Shown one piece after another: positions 8,681 through 15,031 of a stretch of 30,592 bases of DNA. The notes beneath the pieces were generated by a model that saw nothing but the letters and a program-made list of their open reading frames with translations, searched no databases and was not told the DNA's origin. This DNA is from JAKQEM01 sp964391185 (GTDB lineage: Bacteria; Patescibacteriota; Gracilibacteria; Peribacterales; Peribacteraceae): positions 1 through 30,592 of the forward strand of contig CAYMIX010000011.1 in NCBI GenBank assembly GCA_964391185.1, read 5' to 3'. The position numbers and the translations under genes were made by a program. Positions within the stretch are counted from its first letter, which is position 1; every line of letters starts with the position of its first letter.

Positions 8681-8740
8681 AGTGAATATCATTATAGCAG
8701 AATCTTTTGCCTGATGACCGATTGGAGTAGTATTTCAAGC

Positions 8741-9025
8741 ATGAACTTCTTTCGCACGTATCACAAAGGGCTCATTCTTGGTTTTTTGTTTGGAACAGTT
8801 GGAGTTTTTCTCTTGGCACTCTTGAGCCTTATTCATCCAATTTTTGAAATAACTGTCAGCCCACTCCTTTGGCCAGGTAGATTTTTTGCGTCGATTCTCG
8901 CGGGCTCAAGTGCGTCTACGCCAATCGTAATTGTGTTATATCTGTGCACTGGAGTGTTTTATGCAATCATTGGTTTATTGCTGCAGATCATTGCCCGTTC
9001 GGCTCACCATAAGGAAAAAGTCTGA
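8741..9025 (+). CDS. Small membrane protein, unknown function
   Basis: 94 residues with two long hydrophobic segments (about 12-35 and 63-86) and a charged C-terminus HHKEKV. TAGTAT lies 7 bases before the ATG at 8741; an ATG nine codons earlier (8714) is therefore less likely. It is followed after 14 bases by a lipoprotein gene with its own -10 box. No family recognised. Confidence 0.6.
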   Translation: MNFFRTYHKGLILGFLFGTVGVFLLALLSLIHPIFEITVSPLLWPGRFFASILAGSSASTPIVIVLYLCTGVFYAIIGLLLQIIARSAHHKEKV

Positions 9026-9039
9026 TACACTCTTTCCTC

Positions 9040-9999
9040 ATGATGTATTCCAAACCAACTTCGTCGAGGAGATCGCTTCTCGTTTTTCTCACGATGATTA
9101 TTGCCCACGGCATGATCATGGCGGGTTGCACACCGACCGATTCCAATGAATCAGATGATGAACGGACATATCGTCATCCAACACTTGATTATACGGTTGA
9201 AGTGCCAGAATCATGGAATGGAAAATATGAAGTGACCGAATCCACGACACAAGAAGATGGAATCGAAATTGCATCATTTGATTATACAGCGGCAGGGGAG
9301 CCAGCAAATTTTATTTTCCGTATCGCTGCATATCCTTCAAGTGTATGGAACGTGATGATGCCGGCGCTCAATATAGAACCATTTGCTCGTAACGATGACT
9401 ATGTATTTGCATCTATTCTCGCGCTTGATAATCCCTACGAAGCTCCTTACCAGGAAGAATATGGATTGATGTCCGAAGATATCGAAGACATTATTGATAG
9501 CTTTGAACTTGAAGATGCCGTGCCATTCGGCAACAAAGACGTTGTTGTTTTTTATGGTAACACACAGTTAAACCCGAATGTTGATTGCGATGTCGTTCAT
9601 CCAGTTTCACGGCAGGTTCCAAATGCAACTGATGTTCCATTTAGCGCATTGCAAAAATTATTTGTCGGTCCTTCTGATATCGAAATCAACGAAGGCTACA
9701 CATCGTTCTTCTCTGACAAAACCGCGAATGCAATTCGCACGCTGACTGTGCAAGATGGAACTGCGTACGTAAACCTGCGCGATATTCGTCAGATTATTCC
9801 CAATGCGAGCAGTAGTTGCGGGTCTGCATCGTTGCTAGCATCCATCGAAAGCACGCTCTTTCAGTTTGATCATATTGATCGTGTGATTATCGCCATCGAA
9901 GGCAGCACCCAGACCTTTTATGATTGGATCCAGATGGGCTGCTCCGACGAGAATAATAACTGTGATGATGGACCGTTCAGAGGCGGTCAGTCTGAGTAA
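9040..9999 (+). CDS. Lipoprotein with PsbP/GerMN-like features
   Basis: 319 residues with a signal sequence ending in a MAGC lipobox. The first half (YRHPTLDYTVEVPESWNGKY...) resembles the PsbP/DUF1795 type fold seen in many bacterial lipoproteins. The second half (VVFYGNTQLNPNVDCDVVHPVSRQVPN..., ALQKLFVGPSDIE, AYVNLRDI) has the rhythm of a GerMN/sporulation domain. That would make a two-domain envelope lipoprotein; the assignments are by eye. TACACT preceded by TGA (extended -10) lies 8 bases before the ATG. The 3' end overlaps the convergent gene by 13 bases. Confidence 0.72.
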   Translation: MMYSKPTSSRRSLLVFLTMIIAHGMIMAGCTPTDSNESDDERTYRHPTLDYTVEVPESWNGKYEVTESTTQEDGIEIASFDYTAAGEPANFIFRIAAYPSSVWNVMMPALNIEPFARNDDYVFASILALDNPYEAPYQEEYGLMSEDIEDIIDSFELEDAVPFGNKDVVVFYGNTQLNPNVDCDVVHPVSRQVPNATDVPFSALQKLFVGPSDIEINEGYTSFFSDKTANAIRTLTVQDGTAYVNLRDIRQIIPNASSSCGSASLLASIESTLFQFDHIDRVIIAIEGSTQTFYDWIQMGCSDENNNCDDGPFRGGQSE

Positions 10000-10580
10000 G
10001 TATCTCCCGCAACGCGTGCGATTTTTGAACGAACACTATCGTGCCTTTTGCGAAAAACATCACGTTCTGTATCTGCGATATCATCTGGCAGATCAAGATT
10101 AAAAGCAGCAACACTTGCGCTGATTGAGTCTCTCCGAGAGCCATCAGGATCTCTAGAAAATCTTTCGATGACGGGATGTCCTGCAGCATCAACAATGTTT
10201 AGGTTCATGATGACTGCGCTTGCTCGGTTTGTAGCCCAAGTCACATATGTACCGTTATGAGGCAAATTTTTTACATCGCCATTCATACGGGCTTGCAACT
10301 TGCTCAAAGCACGAGTGTAGGCAGATTTAAATGCCAATTTTTCATCAGCCGATAATTTCTTTTCAGCTAATGCAGATGTCATGTGCTCAAATGCCGCTTG
10401 CAATAGTGCTGGAGTTAAAACGGGATCATTAATAAGAGTGTCTACTACTTCTTCGTTAGTGGGATTTTGTACCAGTGCGAATACGATTTCGTGTGCAAGA
10501 GATTCTCCAGTCAGAGAGGCTATCTCTGGAGATGGGGTATCCTGCGGAGGGTCTTCGTTACGTTTTCCGATTGAGTTCAT
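9987..10580 (-). CDS. Hypothetical alpha-helical protein, coupled to a micro-ORF
   Basis: 197 residues from the ATG at 10580. A Pro-rich N-terminus is followed by helical segments (LAHEIVFALVQ, ALLQAAFEHMTSALAEKKLS, SAYTRALSKLQARM) and a polar, Arg/Asp-rich C-terminus. No family recognised. The start is chosen because the ATG overlaps the stop codon of an upstream 28-codon micro-ORF (ATGA), suggesting translational coupling. An in-frame start at 10625 would give 15 more residues. It overlaps the convergent lipoprotein gene by 13 bases. Confidence 0.5.
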   Translation of the reverse strand: MNSIGKRNEDPPQDTPSPEIASLTGESLAHEIVFALVQNPTNEEVVDTLINDPVLTPALLQAAFEHMTSALAEKKLSADEKLAFKSAYTRALSKLQARMNGDVKNLPHNGTYVTWATNRASAVIMNLNIVDAAGHPVIERFSRDPDGSRRDSISASVAAFNLDLPDDIADTERDVFRKRHDSVRSKIARVAGDTYSD

Positions 10581-10663
10581 TGCAACAGTGAGAAAATAAA
10601 TATGATAAGCGCGCAGTTTAACCATTGAGAATCAGTTGTAAAGTAAATTTTAGACAAAATCAT
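10577..10663 (-). CDS. Micro-ORF (28 aa), hydrophobic C-terminus
   Basis: 28 codons with a hydrophobic C-terminal run (LNCALIIFIFSLLQ) long enough for one membrane pass. Its TGA overlaps the next ATG as ATGA. A TACACT box lies 12 bases upstream, a longer gap than elsewhere in the window, so this is the weakest member of the micro-ORF set. It could be a leader peptide, a small membrane protein or chance. Confidence 0.3.
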   Translation of the reverse strand: MILSKIYFTTDSQWLNCALIIFIFSLLQ

Positions 10664-10953
10664 AAAAAGTTGTTTAGTGTAACATGGGAATTTTGCACTT
10701 CTGGGGTCGAGAGCGTCCAAATTTTGCCGTTGTTGTCACAGGCAAAAATGTCCTCTATTCACTATTGAGAATAAATAAATCTCCGAAAAATGTTGGAATT
10801 TTTGTTGCTTTTAGTCTGTAAATGGGAAGATGATATGCGCAGTGACGCACATGCGTTGCTGCCACGTCGCCCGCCGAATGATCCCTGCTCCGCAGGTGAG
10901 AAATTTGCGCGGGATTTATTGATGTGCGCTTTTCTTCATTTCCCCCATTTATC
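10664..10953. other. Gene-poor spacer
   Basis: I see no convincing gene here. It holds a hairpin-capable inverted repeat (TTTTGCC/GGCAAAA, about 10725-10750) and a possible plus-strand promoter (TTGTCA, 17 bases, TATTCA near 10735-10763). Open frames on both strands look like chance. Confidence 0.4.
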
Positions 10954-11232
10954 ATGGAAACACGTTCCACACAGTACCGGCCTGACAATCACCCTGAGCG
11001 CATGGCGCCACGTAAGCGCACGATGATGTGGCTGATCGACACACGCGAAATCAGCAACATTGCATTTGTTGTTCGCAGCGGAGCACTGCAGATTCTCCTT
11101 ACTCGTGCAGAATACGATCACGAGCCGGAGTATCAGCGTTACCAGGCGGATGAGCCTAATCATGGCGTAGAGGCATTGGCACATCGGAAGAATGCGGCTC
11201 CGACCTCGCGGCCACGTCTGACGGCAAAGTGA
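10954..11232 (+). CDS. Small hypothetical protein
   Basis: 92 residues from the ATG at 10954 (a GTG at 10924 is possible). It is Arg-rich, with a short hydrophobic strand region (SNIAFVVRSGALQILLTR) and a polar tail. No family recognised. The main support is a strong intrinsic terminator on the same strand 13 bases after the stop. It overlaps the 3' end of the convergent gene by 77 bases, so one of the two could be spurious at that end. Confidence 0.42.
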   Translation: METRSTQYRPDNHPERMAPRKRTMMWLIDTREISNIAFVVRSGALQILLTRAEYDHEPEYQRYQADEPNHGVEALAHRKNAAPTSRPRLTAK

Positions 11233-11512
11233 AGTCATCTGAAGTCACCGGTTGCTGAAAGTAGCCGGTGATTTTTTGTCCATCAATGATCGGCTTAAGA
11301 TCTCTCGTGTAGAGATTTCCTTCCCGATAAATTACATATGGATGAATATTAAGACGTTTTGCGAGTGATCGTCTCATGTCCAGTCGGATGCCGCCTATTT
11401 GTCTGTCGGCTTTACGCCGAAGAGCCACGATGGATGTATTAAACCAATTCGCAAGATCAACTTTTGTGAGATTGTCACAATCTATGTGAATTCTGTCGGA
11501 AGGAGATTTCAT
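11156..11512 (-). CDS. Hypothetical small protein downstream of a micro-ORF/terminator module
   Basis: 118 residues from the ATG at 11512. The N-terminal half (NLTKVDLANWFNTSIVALRR ... MRRSLAKRLNIHPYVIYREGN) is helical and basic and could be a helix-turn-helix DNA-binding region, but no family is recognised. The open frame extends to 11587 through the terminator hairpin, so the later Met is chosen. TATTAC lies about 10 bases before it. It follows a micro-ORF and hairpin, repeating the layout of the neighbouring genes. Confidence 0.5.
   Translation of the reverse strand: MKSPSDRIHIDCDNLTKVDLANWFNTSIVALRRKADRQIGGIRLDMRRSLAKRLNIHPYVIYREGNLYTRDLKPIIDGQKITGYFQQPVTSDDFTLPSDVAARSEPHSSDVPMPLRHD
11245..11277 (+). 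terminator. Intrinsic terminator
   Basis: TCACCGG pairs with CCGGTGA, with further pairing in the stem (TTGCT/AGTAG), followed by six T residues on the plus strand. It lies inside the coding sequence of the opposing gene. Confidence 0.8.
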
Positions 11513-11526
11513 ATGGAATCGGGTAA

Positions 11527-11551
11527 TAAAAACCCCTCTTTGCGGGAGGGG
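11527..11551 (-). terminator. Intrinsic terminator between micro-ORF and gene
   Basis: On the minus strand CCCCTC pairs with GAGGGG across a 7-base loop and is followed by five T. It ends the micro-ORF transcript and lies just before the next gene. Confidence 0.75.
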
Positions 11552-11577
11552 CTGAAATGCGAAGGGGTGTGAGACTC

Positions 11578-11649
11578 TTATTCGCACGACAGCTGGCCTC
11601 CCTTACAAAGGGCGGCGATCGCGGCTGCAGCGGCGAAGAAGGTTGTCAT
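11578..11649 (-). CDS. Micro-ORF (23 aa), Ala-rich hydrophobic with two Cys
   Basis: 23 codons: two Phe, a seven-residue Ala run broken by one Ile (AAAAAIAA), then LCKGGQLSCE. The ATG overlaps the stop of the preceding gene as ATGA, indicating translational coupling. It ends 26 bases before an intrinsic terminator. Its FF-hydrophobic-basic-Cys layout resembles the micro-ORF at 14176-14253. It could be a leader peptide or a small membrane peptide. Confidence 0.45.
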   Translation of the reverse strand: MTTFFAAAAAIAALCKGGQLSCE

Positions 11650-12008
11650 GCGGCATTACGTTGCCCTTCGTTGGAGACGGTGTCAACAGAATCAGGTTTG
11701 TGAAGCATGATGGCAGAATCCAATTTTTCTTTTTCTAATCTATCCATGACGTGCTGATGCATGAAGTGTTGCAGCCGATTGCGCATGACTTCCTCCGTGC
11801 TGCCCAGTTCTGGGTAAATGTATGCTGCGGCGACGATGTCGGGGTACTTCATCGATTGTGCCATCATGCAGTGATGTTTTACCTGCCATACACGAATGCC
11901 ATCTCTTACCTCAGAATCAATTCCTTCGGTTTCAGATGGTCCATAGTGAGTTTCTTCTAATCGCATTGGCGCGATCAGTCGAGGCATATCTTCATGACGT
12001 ATTTCCAT
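11646..12008 (-). CDS. Hypothetical small protein downstream of a micro-ORF/terminator module
   Basis: 120 residues from the ATG at 12008. The sequence is polar with many Met and His (HHCMMAQSMKYPD, RLQHFMHQHVMDRLEKEK) and a helical second half. No family recognised. The frame is open upstream to 12080 but crosses the terminator hairpin, so the first Met after it is used. No Shine-Dalgarno site. Its TGA overlaps the ATG of the next micro-ORF. Confidence 0.5.
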   Translation of the reverse strand: MEIRHEDMPRLIAPMRLEETHYGPSETEGIDSEVRDGIRVWQVKHHCMMAQSMKYPDIVAAAYIYPELGSTEEVMRNRLQHFMHQHVMDRLEKEKLDSAIMLHKPDSVDTVSNEGQRNAA

Positions 12009-12028
12009 ACAAGATTGTGGAGAGATAT

Positions 12029-12052
12029 AAAAAAACCCGCTTCGGCGCGGGG
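12029..12052 (-). terminator. Intrinsic terminator between micro-ORF and gene
   Basis: On the minus strand CCCGC pairs with GCGGG over a GCCGAA loop and is followed by seven T. It separates the 17-codon micro-ORF from the downstream gene, as expected of an attenuator or of the micro-ORF's own terminator. Confidence 0.8.
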
Positions 12053-12086
12053 TGAGTAGTACTATTCTCGAACAACTCAACCGCGC

Positions 12087-12140
12087 CTATCCAGGAAGGA
12101 CGACGAGAAGGAGGCCGAGAACCAAAGCGTTGCGACGCAT
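12087..12140 (-). CDS. Micro-ORF (17 aa), hydrophobic
   Basis: MRRNALVLGLLLVVLPG: a basic start and one short hydrophobic helix. The ATG lies 9 bases after the -10 box of a near-consensus promoter (TTGACT, 16 bases, TAGAAT), and a terminator follows 35 bases after the stop, so the unit is complete on its own. Length and composition recall Ibs-type I toxin peptides, but a transcription-attenuation leader peptide is equally possible. Confidence 0.5.
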   Translation of the reverse strand: MRRNALVLGLLLVVLPG

Positions 12141-12149
12141 GACGCGATA

Positions 12150-12177
12150 ATTCTACAAAGCAAACATGCGAAGTCAA
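12150..12177 (-). promoter_or_regulatory. Promoter of the 17-codon micro-ORF
   Basis: TTGACT (12172-12177), a 16-base spacer and TAGAAT (12150-12155) on the minus strand. Among the best sigma70-like matches in the window, with the ATG 9 bases downstream. Confidence 0.7.
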
Positions 12178-12191
12178 GTTTTCGCATTAGT

Positions 12192-12488
12192 TCACATTTT
12201 TTGCAATTGTGCGCGTTGATGAATTTGATCGGCAATAAAATTGAGATATTGGTCCACACCCATGTAGTGCATTTCACTTCCTGCATCCAATACTTCCTTT
12301 TTAATAGCATCGATCGTTGCATCCAGCACAGACCGTGCTACTTCATCACGTAGATGAGAAATTTCGATTATTTCCGTACGCAGCGATGCCGCATAGACTC
12401 GTTGCAACAGGCGGTCTTTCGCTTGGTAAGAGAGGGATAGAACATCCGGCGATTCAGCGGTGAGGGTTTCTGAGCTGTGCATATGCAT
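12192..12488 (-). CDS. Hypothetical small helical protein downstream of a micro-ORF/terminator module
   Basis: 98 residues (96 if the second Met at 12482 is used). Almost wholly helical and charged: AKDRLLQRVYAASLRTEIIEISHLRDEVARSVLDATIDAIKK could form a coiled coil. No family recognised. It follows a micro-ORF and hairpin. TATCAT overlaps the first ATG, so it may be expressed by readthrough from the micro-ORF promoter. Confidence 0.52.
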   Translation of the reverse strand: MHMHSSETLTAESPDVLSLSYQAKDRLLQRVYAASLRTEIIEISHLRDEVARSVLDATIDAIKKEVLDAGSEMHYMGVDQYLNFIADQIHQRAQLQKM

Positions 12489-12502
12489 GATAGGTTAACA
12501 AA

Positions 12503-12528
12503 ACTCCCGGCTGCTTTTGCGTGGGAGT
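12503..12528. terminator. Hairpin between micro-ORF and gene, terminator-like on both strands
   Basis: ACTCCC pairs with GGGAGT across a 14-base loop. The minus strand continues TTTTGTT and the plus strand continues GGGCTTTTTCTTT, so it could stop transcription in either direction. Confidence 0.6.
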
Positions 12529-12557
12529 GGGCTTTTTCTTTGTCAGCAGCTACCTCC

Positions 12558-12611
12558 TCACGCGATGCGTGCGGCGATAATGGCGCTGATGGCGATAGTT
12601 GAATGTCTCAC
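12558..12611 (-). CDS. Micro-ORF (17 aa), GTG start, hydrophobic
   Basis: VRHSTIAISAIIAARIA (GTG start): same length as, and similar in plan to, the 17-residue peptide at 12087-12140 (basic N-terminus, then a hydrophobic run). The GTG lies 8 bases after TATGCT of a promoter with TTGCCT and a 16-base spacer. A GGAGG follows the stop. The promoter lies back to back with that of the M20 peptidase gene. Confidence 0.4.
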   Translation of the reverse strand: MRHSTIAISAIIAARIA

Positions 12612-12619
12612 TGGGCGAA

Positions 12620-12647
12620 AGCATACGATGTTTTTCCATGGAGGCAA
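12620..12647 (-). promoter_or_regulatory. Promoter of the GTG micro-ORF
   Basis: TTGCCT (12642-12647), a 16-base spacer and TATGCT (12620-12625) on the minus strand; the GTG is 8 bases downstream. Confidence 0.5.
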
Positions 12648-12694
12648 GATGTTTTTTCTGGCCAAGAGCTGCGTTATTCGTATCATCGCAACCC

Positions 12695-13780
12695 ATGAAA
12701 GAACAGATCGCCCAACTACTGGCGGCTCTCGTTTCGTATCCTTCATCCGAAGGACGCAGTGACGATAAGCATAAAGTCATTGCGTTCGCAGCGCATTGGC
12801 TGGAGCAGAACAATGTGGAATTTACCGTTCACACCAACGAACAGTGCCCAGCACTGATAGGAGAAGTAAAAGGAACGGGCGATCCAATTTTGTTCCTCGC
12901 ACACCTCGATGTCGTTCCAGCGAATGATCATTTATTCGAAATGCGACGTGAAGGCGACATGGTATATGGCCGTGGCGTGATGGATGACAAAGGTCCAGCA
13001 GCCATCCTCATGCACTTGTTGGCAGAAGTGAATACATGGGAAAAGCGTCCGTCGGTAAAAGTACTTTTTGCAACAGACGAAGAAATTGGAAGTAATGATG
13101 GGCTACAACATCTCTTGGAAAAAGATCTCATTGGTCCACTGCGCGCTGTGGTTGCTCTTGATGGTGGCTCCGAAGATAAAGTTGTAACAGCAGAAAAAGG
13201 ATTGATGCATGCATACCTTCGCGCAGGTGGAACGCCGGTGCACAATTCACGTCCGTGGCTCGGTGATAACGCAATTGATAAAGTTTTCCGTGTCTATCAA
13301 CGGATGAAGGAAGCCATCGAAAAGCAATCTACAGATGAGCGTCATTGGCATGAGACGGTCAGTATTGGAACCATCAAAGGTGGAGAGTTTGTGAACCAGG
13401 TTCCGGGAAGTGCAGAAGCGATGGTCGATGTTCGCTTCACCGATACATATAATCTCACGACGATGCGAGCCGCGATCGAAGCATGTTTGGAGCCAGGTGT
13501 GACGATGTCCTGTCATAACGATGGTGAATGTTTCAAGACAGATGAAGAGCATCCACTACTCAAGACATATCTCAAGACCATGAGCCGCGAAGATATGCAG
13601 GTAAAAACTGCCGCTGAACATGGCGCTACAGAGGCGCGCTTCTTCATCAGCTACAACATTCCCATTTGGGTCCATGCACCACGCGGAGGGGCCTACCACA
13701 CAGATGACGAATGGTTCGACCTTGCCTCCGCGGAGCGCGTGTATATTGGGCTGAAAAAATTCTGTGAAGAAATTGCGTAA
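12695..13780 (+). CDS. M20-family metallopeptidase (ArgE/DapE/PepV-like)
   Basis: 361 residues. Zinc-site motifs are visible: AHLDVVP (His70, Asp72), GRGVMDDKG (bridging Asp) and TDEEIGS (catalytic and ligand Glu, 129-130). HAPRGGAYHTDDEW near the C-terminus carries the last His. The family hydrolyses small peptides or N-acyl amino acids; subfamily and substrate are uncertain, perhaps a dipeptidase scavenging amino acids. The start at 12695 is chosen over 12599 because TATCAT lies 8 bases upstream and conservation begins at MKEQIAQLLAALVSYPS. Confidence 0.9.
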   Translation: MKEQIAQLLAALVSYPSSEGRSDDKHKVIAFAAHWLEQNNVEFTVHTNEQCPALIGEVKGTGDPILFLAHLDVVPANDHLFEMRREGDMVYGRGVMDDKGPAAILMHLLAEVNTWEKRPSVKVLFATDEEIGSNDGLQHLLEKDLIGPLRAVVALDGGSEDKVVTAEKGLMHAYLRAGGTPVHNSRPWLGDNAIDKVFRVYQRMKEAIEKQSTDERHWHETVSIGTIKGGEFVNQVPGSAEAMVDVRFTDTYNLTTMRAAIEACLEPGVTMSCHNDGECFKTDEEHPLLKTYLKTMSREDMQVKTAAEHGATEARFFISYNIPIWVHAPRGGAYHTDDEWFDLASAERVYIGLKKFCEEIA

Positions 13781-14095
13781 TCATGCTGCTTTCTCAAGAG
13801 TTTGTTCTTGTTCGATGTGGCAATTGCATGCACGCATAATTGCTTCTCTTAAATTCATGCTTGCCCTTTGAAATGTGCGCATGATATCTGTTCCATATCT
13901 CTGATGAAGACTGAGGGGAACTTTTCCGTGGATTTCAGTGATTGCGACGAGTGCATTATGTAATCCTCGAAGTTCATGATCCACCTTCTGTCCATTTAAA
14001 TCGGATGATAAGTATTGTTTTATAATTGAACGATCGAATATTTCACCTGTTAGAGAACATTCATATTCGCCTTGGTTCTGGTCTACGCTTTTCAT
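13781..14095 (-). CDS. Hypothetical small protein under a possible attenuator
   Basis: 104 residues from the ATG at 14095, mostly helical, with a central HELRGLHNALVAITEIHGKVPLSLHQRYG and Cys/His near the end (RACNCHIEQEQ). No family recognised. The frame is open up to a GTG at 14188, but that stretch holds the leader hairpins, so the later ATG is chosen. Its stop abuts the M20 peptidase stop (convergent). Upstream lie a strong promoter, a 25-codon micro-ORF and competing hairpins. Confidence 0.52.
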   Translation of the reverse strand: MKSVDQNQGEYECSLTGEIFDRSIIKQYLSSDLNGQKVDHELRGLHNALVAITEIHGKVPLSLHQRYGTDIMRTFQRASMNLREAIMRACNCHIEQEQTLEKAA

Positions 14096-14120
14096 AAGTG
14101 TGAGGGAAAAAAGAAATATA

Positions 14121-14205
14121 GAAAAATACCTTCCGTCTTTGAGGGGGAAGGGAGAGTGCTTAATGAGATTGTTATTTAGCTCAAGCACGCAGGCGCCTTC
14201 CCCTC
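14121..14205 (-). promoter_or_regulatory. Attenuator-like region with mutually exclusive hairpins
   Basis: On the minus strand GAGGGGAAGG (14196-14205) can pair with the C-rich segment at 14141-14151, helped by GTGCTT/AAGCAC (14156-14161 with 14183-14188). The 3' half of that same segment (CCTTCC, 14146-14151) can instead pair with GGAAGG (14129-14134), which is followed by TATTTTTC, a terminator-like form. The micro-ORF covers the first segment, so its translation would decide which hairpin forms. Confidence 0.5.
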
Positions 14206-14253
14206 ACTAAAGGAGGTAAAGAAGAAGCCTGTAAAGAAGAGCTGCTGTGACAA
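14176..14253 (-). CDS. Micro-ORF (25 aa), TTG start, Phe-rich
   Basis: 25 codons reading LSQQLFFTGFFFTSF and then a short polar tail ending ACLS. The TTG lies 9 bases after TACAAT of a consensus promoter, the spacing used by other genes here. An ATG at 14264 overlaps the -10 box and would not be transcribed. The coding DNA contains ACCTCCTTTA, identical to the usual 3' tail of bacterial 16S rRNA. Start codon and translation are uncertain; the promoter is not. Confidence 0.4.
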   Translation of the reverse strand: MSQQLFFTGFFFTSFSEGKAPACLS

Positions 14254-14262
14254 AGTAAATGC

Positions 14263-14291
14263 ATTGTAGATATCTATCAACTACCTGTCAA
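14263..14291 (-). promoter_or_regulatory. Consensus sigma70-type promoter
   Basis: TTGACA (14286-14291), exactly 17 bases, TACAAT (14263-14268) on the minus strand. This is the best promoter in the window, yet no ordinary gene starts right after it, which supports a short leader ORF or regulatory RNA. Confidence 0.8.
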
Positions 14292-14298
14292 CGAGTCT

Positions 14299-14979
14299 TC
14301 ACTTTGATGAAATAAGGGCTTTTTTAGGGGTGATGTTATCGAACGCGAGTGTGCATGTGCCTTCTTCTTTTAATCCAAGCATACGTAAAACATCTCCTAA
14401 CTTTCCTTCGACTTTGAGTTTATACGGTACGTTTACCGTGGGATGTTCTTGTTTTTGACCGGAGACGGCGATAGTTCCCAATGATCCCTCGGACACATGT
14501 ACATTCCCGAGCGGACACGCAATACGCAGTCCATCATCAGATGTAATTTTTACATCGCTGCCGGCGATAATATTTTCTATCCAGGTACAGGAAAATACTT
14601 CGCCATCGACGGTCACTTCGCGGATGCGGAATGATTGATCGTTTACGCGCACTGAAAGTCCGTCACCGATCATCTCGACGGTGAAAGATGTCGCTTCTTC
14701 TCCTGAAACATTTCCAACAACATTGAATGGAACATGGAGAATATTATCTTGTCCCTGGAGAGCCGAAAGAGATGCTGGTGCCGTACGTGTTAATTCAGGC
14801 GCAACCGCGGCAACAGGTTTCGGAGGACATTCTGATTTTCCCTGGAAAAGCGGCACGATAAATTTGGTTGCAGCCATTCCTGCAATGACAACGGACGAAA
14901 ACATAATTCCTCTACCGATGGTTCCCAAAGGCTTCGCACCTTTTTGTTCCAGCCCATTCTCGACTTGTTCGAGTGGCAT
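14299..14979 (-). CDS. Single-pass membrane protein with extracytoplasmic beta-rich domain
   Basis: 226 residues: a short cytoplasmic start, one membrane helix (about 25-45, GIMFSSVVIAGMAATKFIVPL), a Pro/Ala linker, then a beta-rich domain with four cysteines (CPP, SCTW, IACP, GTCT) that may form disulfides. No family recognised. It lies 52 bases downstream of the FtsE-like ATPase on the same strand. It is not FtsX, which would have four helices, but could be a partner. TAGGCT lies 8 bases before the ATG. Confidence 0.65.
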   Translation of the reverse strand: MPLEQVENGLEQKGAKPLGTIGRGIMFSSVVIAGMAATKFIVPLFQGKSECPPKPVAAVAPELTRTAPASLSALQGQDNILHVPFNVVGNVSGEEATSFTVEMIGDGLSVRVNDQSFRIREVTVDGEVFSCTWIENIIAGSDVKITSDDGLRIACPLGNVHVSEGSLGTIAVSGQKQEHPTVNVPYKLKVEGKLGDVLRMLGLKEEGTCTLAFDNITPKKALISSK

Positions 14980-15031
14980 TGGCGCGCAGCCTACGCTCGC
15001 GGATTATCAGTGCACAAGTGAAAGTGATTTG

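Noticed and set aside
10790..11026. Plus-strand ORF starting with a Leu-rich segment, and a 77-residue ORF on the opposite strand (10755-10988)
   Set aside because: Both overlap the better supported gene at 10954-11232 and show no domain-like sequence.
14176..14264. ATG-started leader reading MHLLCHSSSSLQ in another frame
   Set aside because: Its ATG overlaps the TACAAT box and would not be in the transcript if the promoter works as read.
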